Source: Deltaproteobacteria bacterium CG11_big_fil_rev_8_21_14_0_20_45_16
GTDB lineage: Bacteria > Bdellovibrionota > UBA2394
Direction: 5' to 3'
DNA length: 35,640 bases
Assembly (NCBI GenBank): GCA_002787535.1
Contig: PCXB01000001.1
Location: 1 to 35,640 of the forward strand
A program made the position numbers and the translations under genes. Below the pieces are notes generated by a model that saw only the letters and a program-made list of their open reading frames with translations, was not told the DNA's origin and made no database searches. Positions within the stretch are counted from its first letter, which is position 1. Each line of letters opens with the position of its first letter. Below are positions 32,515 through 35,640 of the stretch, in pieces.

Positions 32515-33480
32515 TCAAGCGCTCATAGATTCACGATACAAATTGAAAACAAGTTCTGCACATTCATAGGGATAGCGGCCAATAGCGGTCTCCTCGGACA
32601 ACTGAATACCCGCAATGCCCATTCGAAAAACATTATAAATGTGAACCAATTCTGCAATCAGTGGTACAGGGTTCAACTCCATATTCTTTAGAAACTGAGT
32701 GGCTAAAAAAACTCGTTTGCCAGCACTCGTTGCGACATCAATAATTCTTTCTTGCTTGGCCGGGAGTTTCAGCAGGCCAATATCCGAGGACAGATCTCCT
32801 CGATCGACATTGATGGTGTCCACCTCATCGAAAATCTCAGCCAGATTAAGTGTCGCCGCGGCGGTTTCAACTTTCGCAAAAAACTCCAAACTGTCGCCTC
32901 CTACTTCTGCGGCGACATTTTTTGCCTGGCGAATATCGGCTCGATTACGAACGTAGGACAATGACACAATCGGGACCTTACTGGATACGGCGGCTTTAAT
33001 TAATTCCTGATCCTTTTGAAACAAAAATGGAATATCAGCGTGAATTCCCTGAACATGAAGCCCCTTGTTGTTTCCGATCGTCCCATCTGAGTGAGACTCA
33101 AGGATGATTTCCTCTTCATTACTCGAAATAATTTTTAATACACTCGTAGAATCGTTCGCATATAACAACATGCCTCTTTGAAGATGTTTATAAAAATCTG
33201 GATAGTTAAGTTGAGACGACTTAATTGCAATCTGCTCCCCATTTCTTATTTCAATCGGCTGATTGATGTTTTTGGTACGAACCTTGTTTCCCGGCAAATC
33301 CAACATCAACTTCGGCGAAGGGAGAATTTGTCTAACCTTCGCCACTAATTCAGGAAGAGTCTCGGGACTCTCGTGCGCACCATTAATTCGGTAGATGCAA
33401 TGACCCAATTGATCAATCTTCTTAAGAATCTCAGGCTTCAACGACGAAGGGCCTAGGGTAAGAATCAGCTCAATTCCCAT
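32515..33480 (-). CDS. Pyruvate kinase-like protein (barrel and B domain only)
   Basis: 321 residues against about 470 for normal pyruvate kinases; the C-terminal regulatory domain is absent. Family motifs are present but divergent: LTLGPSS, RINGAHE (for RxNFSHG), DLPGNKVR (for DTKGPEIR), NKGLHVQGIHADIP, FAKVETA with Lys203 and Glu205, DRGDLSSDIG, ATQFLKNM with Thr261 and QLSEETAIGRYP. The residue matching Glu117 of rabbit M1 enzyme is Lys66, the mark of K+-independent forms; the K+ ligands Ser77 and Thr114 are Ala35 and Leu62. It sits 5 bp after ATP sulfurylase in one operon with APS kinase. It may use PEP to make ATP, or have a different substrate; the role is inferred. Confidence 0.75.
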   Translation of the reverse strand: MGIELILTLGPSSLKPEILKKIDQLGHCIYRINGAHESPETLPELVAKVRQILPSPKLMLDLPGNKVRTKNINQPIEIRNGEQIAIKSSQLNYPDFYKHLQRGMLLYANDSTSVLKIISSNEEEIILESHSDGTIGNNKGLHVQGIHADIPFLFQKDQELIKAAVSSKVPIVSLSYVRNRADIRQAKNVAAEVGGDSLEFFAKVETAAATLNLAEIFDEVDTINVDRGDLSSDIGLLKLPAKQERIIDVATSAGKRVFLATQFLKNMELNPVPLIAELVHIYNVFRMGIAGIQLSEETAIGRYPYECAELVFNLYRESMSA

Positions 33481-33485
33481 AAGCC

Positions 33486-34565
33486 TTAATTATTAAATAG
33501 TTTGCTCTCCGAAGCAAGTTGTAACAGAAGCTCCGAAACTTCCGGTCTCATGAATTTCTCCGGAGGCATTTCGCCACGGCCCAGCATCTCTCGGATCAGC
33601 GTCCCGGACACTTCTTCTCGATCCGTCATATCATCTGGAGCAGAATTTTCGGTCGCAATCTCTTTAAGCTTGCGGCTGTAATAAGGACCCGCCAACTCCA
33701 AAATCTTTACCCCCAAAGGTGGGTGCTGCCGACATAATTGCTGAGCCGCGTACTTCTCGTAAAAATTTCCGACTCCAGCATGATCTCGTCCAACAATAAA
33801 ATGTGTGCAGCCAAAATTGCGGCGTATGCAGGCATGAAAAATTGCTTCGCGAGGTCCCGCATAGCGCATGGGAGTCATCAAGCATCCAAAGATCACATGC
33901 TTTTGGGGATAGAATAACTCCAACATCTTTAGATAACTTTTGATCACGGCCTCAGGTTGAAAATCGCCAGACTTTTTCCAACCAATTAAAGGGTGGATCA
34001 AAATTCCATCACAGACCTCCATCCCGATTCTTTGCAAATATTCATGAGCTCGATGAATGGGGTTACGAGTCTGAAAACCCACAGCCGTTTCCCAAGATCG
34101 CTTCGACATCTCCGCTTTCACCATGGCAGGCTTTAAGATCCAATCCGAATACTCACTAGGAAAATCCTTGAGGATCCTGGTTCGCCCTCCTATTCGGAGG
34201 GGGCTCCTTTCCATTTCTCTCTTTACTCCAGGATGTTGAAGATCTGTCGTTCCGTAAATTTCCCGAATATCGGATTCCAAATCAACTTCAAAAATACTTT
34301 GAATCTCGACCTCGCCAATCAAACCCTCTTCTCTATCAAAGAGCTCCATGGTTTGGCCCAATCTTAGATCGGATTTTCGACTAGGATCTATTTCCAGACT
34401 AATAGGCATCGACCATACTTCCTGATTCGGCAACCTAAGATGATCCACAACGCCACGATACTCATCTTCAAGCATAAAACCCTCAAGGGGAGCGAACACG
34501 CCATCTTGAAAATTTTGCAACTCCATCCAAGAATCTTTTGAAATTTCCATCTGCTTTTTTGTCAT
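33486..34565 (-). CDS. sat: ATP sulfurylase (sulfate adenylyltransferase)
   Basis: 359 residues of the homo-oligomeric Sat type (not CysN/CysD). Makes APS and PPi from ATP and sulfate. Active-site segments are GFQTRNPIHRAHEYL (HxxH nucleotide site), HPLIGWKKSGDF, MRYAGPREAIFHA, GRDHAGVGNFY and the C-terminal SGTLIREMLGRGEMPPEKFM. Slightly shorter than the usual 380-390 with a trimmed N-terminus that opens directly in LQNFQDGVFAPLEGFM. ATG at 34565 has AGAGGAG upstream and overlaps the APS kinase stop (ATGA). In operon with cysC upstream and the pyruvate kinase-like gene downstream. Confidence 0.96.
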   Translation of the reverse strand: MTKKQMEISKDSWMELQNFQDGVFAPLEGFMLEDEYRGVVDHLRLPNQEVWSMPISLEIDPSRKSDLRLGQTMELFDREEGLIGEVEIQSIFEVDLESDIREIYGTTDLQHPGVKREMERSPLRIGGRTRILKDFPSEYSDWILKPAMVKAEMSKRSWETAVGFQTRNPIHRAHEYLQRIGMEVCDGILIHPLIGWKKSGDFQPEAVIKSYLKMLELFYPQKHVIFGCLMTPMRYAGPREAIFHACIRRNFGCTHFIVGRDHAGVGNFYEKYAAQQLCRQHPPLGVKILELAGPYYSRKLKEIATENSAPDDMTDREEVSGTLIREMLGRGEMPPEKFMRPEVSELLLQLASESKLFNN

Positions 34566-35098
34566 AAGGAAATAACTCCTCTATGAATCAAGAAAGATTT
34601 CAGTTTTGTGAAACTATCATCAATACTTTCCTGACCCGTTTGGAGAACCAAATCCGGGCGCCGAGGAATATCGTAGGGTATATCGATGCCAACTAGATTG
34701 CTCGATCCAGAAGCGGAAGCTTTCTTATATAATCCCTTAACATCACGATTTACAACTACCTCTGGAGCGACCTCTAAGTAGATTTGAAGATAGTTAGACA
34801 ATTTGCTCCGGACAAAATCACGAACTTCATAAAATGGTGCAATATTGGCAACCACACAAGTAATGCCATGATCCGACAAGAGTTTGGCCGCAAAACATAT
34901 CCTCTTAATATTCTGAATTCTTTCCTCACGACTGTAGCCAAGATCATTTCCAAAGAAATCTCGTACCAAATCCCCATCCAAAAATTCGCATGGCACTTCG
35001 TCACCCTTCAAAGTATTTATCAACATTTTTCCTAGGCTGGTTTTTCCCGAACCAGAAAGACCTGTGAACCATATAACTGGAGAAGGCACATTAGACAT
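34562..35098 (-). CDS. cysC: Adenylylsulfate (APS) kinase
   Basis: 178 residues from ATG 35098 (a GTG codon directly before it gives one more). Phosphorylates APS to PAPS. Visible are the P-loop WFTGLSGSGKTSLGK, FLDGDLVRDFFGNDLGYSRE with the DGD and the sulfate-site Arg region, IQNIKRI, IAPFYEVRD (for ISPYRxxRD) and the lid region DVKGLYKKA, ending in the usual GIDIPYDIPRRPDLVLQT. All core residues look intact. First gene of the cysC-sat-PK-like operon. PAPS could feed sulfate assimilation or sulfation of surface molecules; no PAPS reductase or sulfotransferase is in the window. Confidence 0.95.
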   Translation of the reverse strand: MSNVPSPVIWFTGLSGSGKTSLGKMLINTLKGDEVPCEFLDGDLVRDFFGNDLGYSREERIQNIKRICFAAKLLSDHGITCVVANIAPFYEVRDFVRSKLSNYLQIYLEVAPEVVVNRDVKGLYKKASASGSSNLVGIDIPYDIPRRPDLVLQTGQESIDDSFTKLKSFLIHRGVISL

Positions 35099-35266
35099 CA
35101 CGAATTAATTTTAAAGGAGATAGAACGGCGAGTATATTTGATTTGACCCGGCTCCTCGTATCTAAGGAAGCCATTATGCGCGGCTGATTCGTCGGTGCAC
35201 AAAAGCAAACACGGCACTGGGTTCGTCCACTAAAATTAAGTGATATATGTTTATGTGCGCCGTTAG

Positions 35267-35326
35267 TGTCGATATATTTTTAAAAAATACTAAGTATTAT
35301 CAGTTAGATATGATTATATATCGACA
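35267..35326. repeat. Nested inverted repeats in the 35102-35402 intergenic region
   Basis: The 300-bp gap between cysC and the TIGR02147 fragment has no gene. It is AT-rich and holds an 11-bp perfect inverted repeat, TGTCGATATAT (35267-35277) and ATATATCGACA (35316-35326). Inside lies a 6-1-6 palindrome AATACT-A-AGTATT (35286-35298). Just after it, about 35333-35359, come three loosely repeated 10-bp units sharing GTATAC, GTGTACAC and ATGTAC cores. The pattern fits a regulator-binding region, or the scar of a mobile element. The part from 35102 to 35260 shows nothing clear. Confidence 0.5.
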
Positions 35327-35402
35327 TCAATTCGTATACATTTGTGTACACTTATGTACTCTAAGCCCTATTCATTGGCCTCGGGCGCCTTTATAATAAA
35401 AA

Positions 35403-35579
35403 ATGATGAAATCAGGCAAAAAGCTTGCGCCCATAATCTTTGAATTTATGGACTATCGCGCCTTTGTGACTGTCTCGATTGAATACCTAAAAATTCATCG
35501 GAAGTTTTCGGCTCGCCAGTTTGCCAATCGATCGGGATTTAAAAGTCCAAGTTATTTAGTCATCTCTGAAAAAGTCTAA
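35403..35579 (+). pseudogene. TIGR02147-family regulator, N-terminal fragment
   Basis: 58 codons. FEFMDYRAFVTVSIEYLKI, then FSARQFANRSGFKSPSYL, match the start of TIGR02147 proteins (about 270 residues; FDYxDYRxFLxDYYxxxK, then FSxRxFARxAGFxSPSFL), a DNA-binding family typical of Bdellovibrio relatives. The family then continues LVIxGKRNLS. Here the frame reads VISEKV and stops at 35577-35579. In another frame the bases after 35567 read KKSKNL, a possible remnant of that segment, so a small deletion with a frameshift is likely. Nothing more of the gene is recognisable in the last 60 bases. Confidence 0.7.
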
Positions 35580-35640
35580 AAACCTTGTAATGGGGGGTTG
35601 TGCACAATTTGAATTTTCATATTTTGGATTAACAGGCGCC

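Noticed and set aside
35102-35402. An insertion sequence or its ends in the right-hand intergenic region.
   Set aside because: No transposase frame and no flanking direct repeats could be found; only inverted repeats are supported.

Overview
The window looks like a chromosomal segment from a Gram-negative bacterium of the Bdellovibrionota/Oligoflexia type. Evidence: the N-terminus of a TIGR02147-family regulator at the right end (a family concentrated in Bdellovibrio relatives and Fibrobacteres), an MlaC-like periplasmic lipid carrier (implying an outer membrane), and many exported proteins, including four predicted secreted-type peptidases. Frequent TTG/GTG starts and moderate G+C fit, but the assignment is an inference. 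No rRNA, tRNA, CRISPR array or transposase was seen.

Layout. 1-1417 (minus): a small 60-aa gene with a near-perfect Shine-Dalgarno, then an OmpR-type response regulator broken by one in-frame TAA, then the start of its histidine kinase, which runs off the left edge. 1533-4142 (plus): a half-size permease, MgtE and a ClpP-type protease. 4180-7072 (minus): an MlaC-like protein and a membrane protein with a spermidine-synthase-like domain, split by a frameshift. 7116-10056 (minus): a dicarboxylate transporter overlapping ATP-type PEP carboxykinase, which together suit growth on C4-dicarboxylates. 10130-12147 (minus): a DUF6607-like gene and two unknown genes behind a 31-bp perfect palindrome with a Fur-box core. 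12251-13429: an unknown exported membrane protein. 13558-16031: a membrane pyrophosphatase (K+-independent signature) split by a frameshift in a T run. 16028-16981: a PseG-like sugar nucleotide hydrolase.

17131-32131 is rich in exported proteins: a gingipain/caspase-like cysteine peptidase, a HELGH metallopeptidase with a C-terminal P-domain, a serine hydrolase paired with a small Cys-rich membrane protein, a response regulator/PAS kinase pair followed by two secreted unknowns, a HEYAHH metallopeptidase with no visible signal peptide, two unknown exported proteins and an M64-type metallopeptidase. Such a set suits a predatory or degradative lifestyle.

32128-32505 is a phosphoribosyltransferase whose catalytic middle is missing. 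32515-35098 (minus) is a compact APS kinase - ATP sulfurylase - pyruvate-kinase-like operon. The right end holds an AT-rich regulatory-looking region with nested inverted repeats, then a TIGR02147 N-terminus that stops after 58 codons.

A striking overall feature is the number of broken genes (nonsense, two homopolymer frameshifts, an in-frame core deletion, a truncated regulator). Either the consensus carries residual errors or gene decay is under way; the PRTase deletion and the TAA are hard to explain as homopolymer errors.
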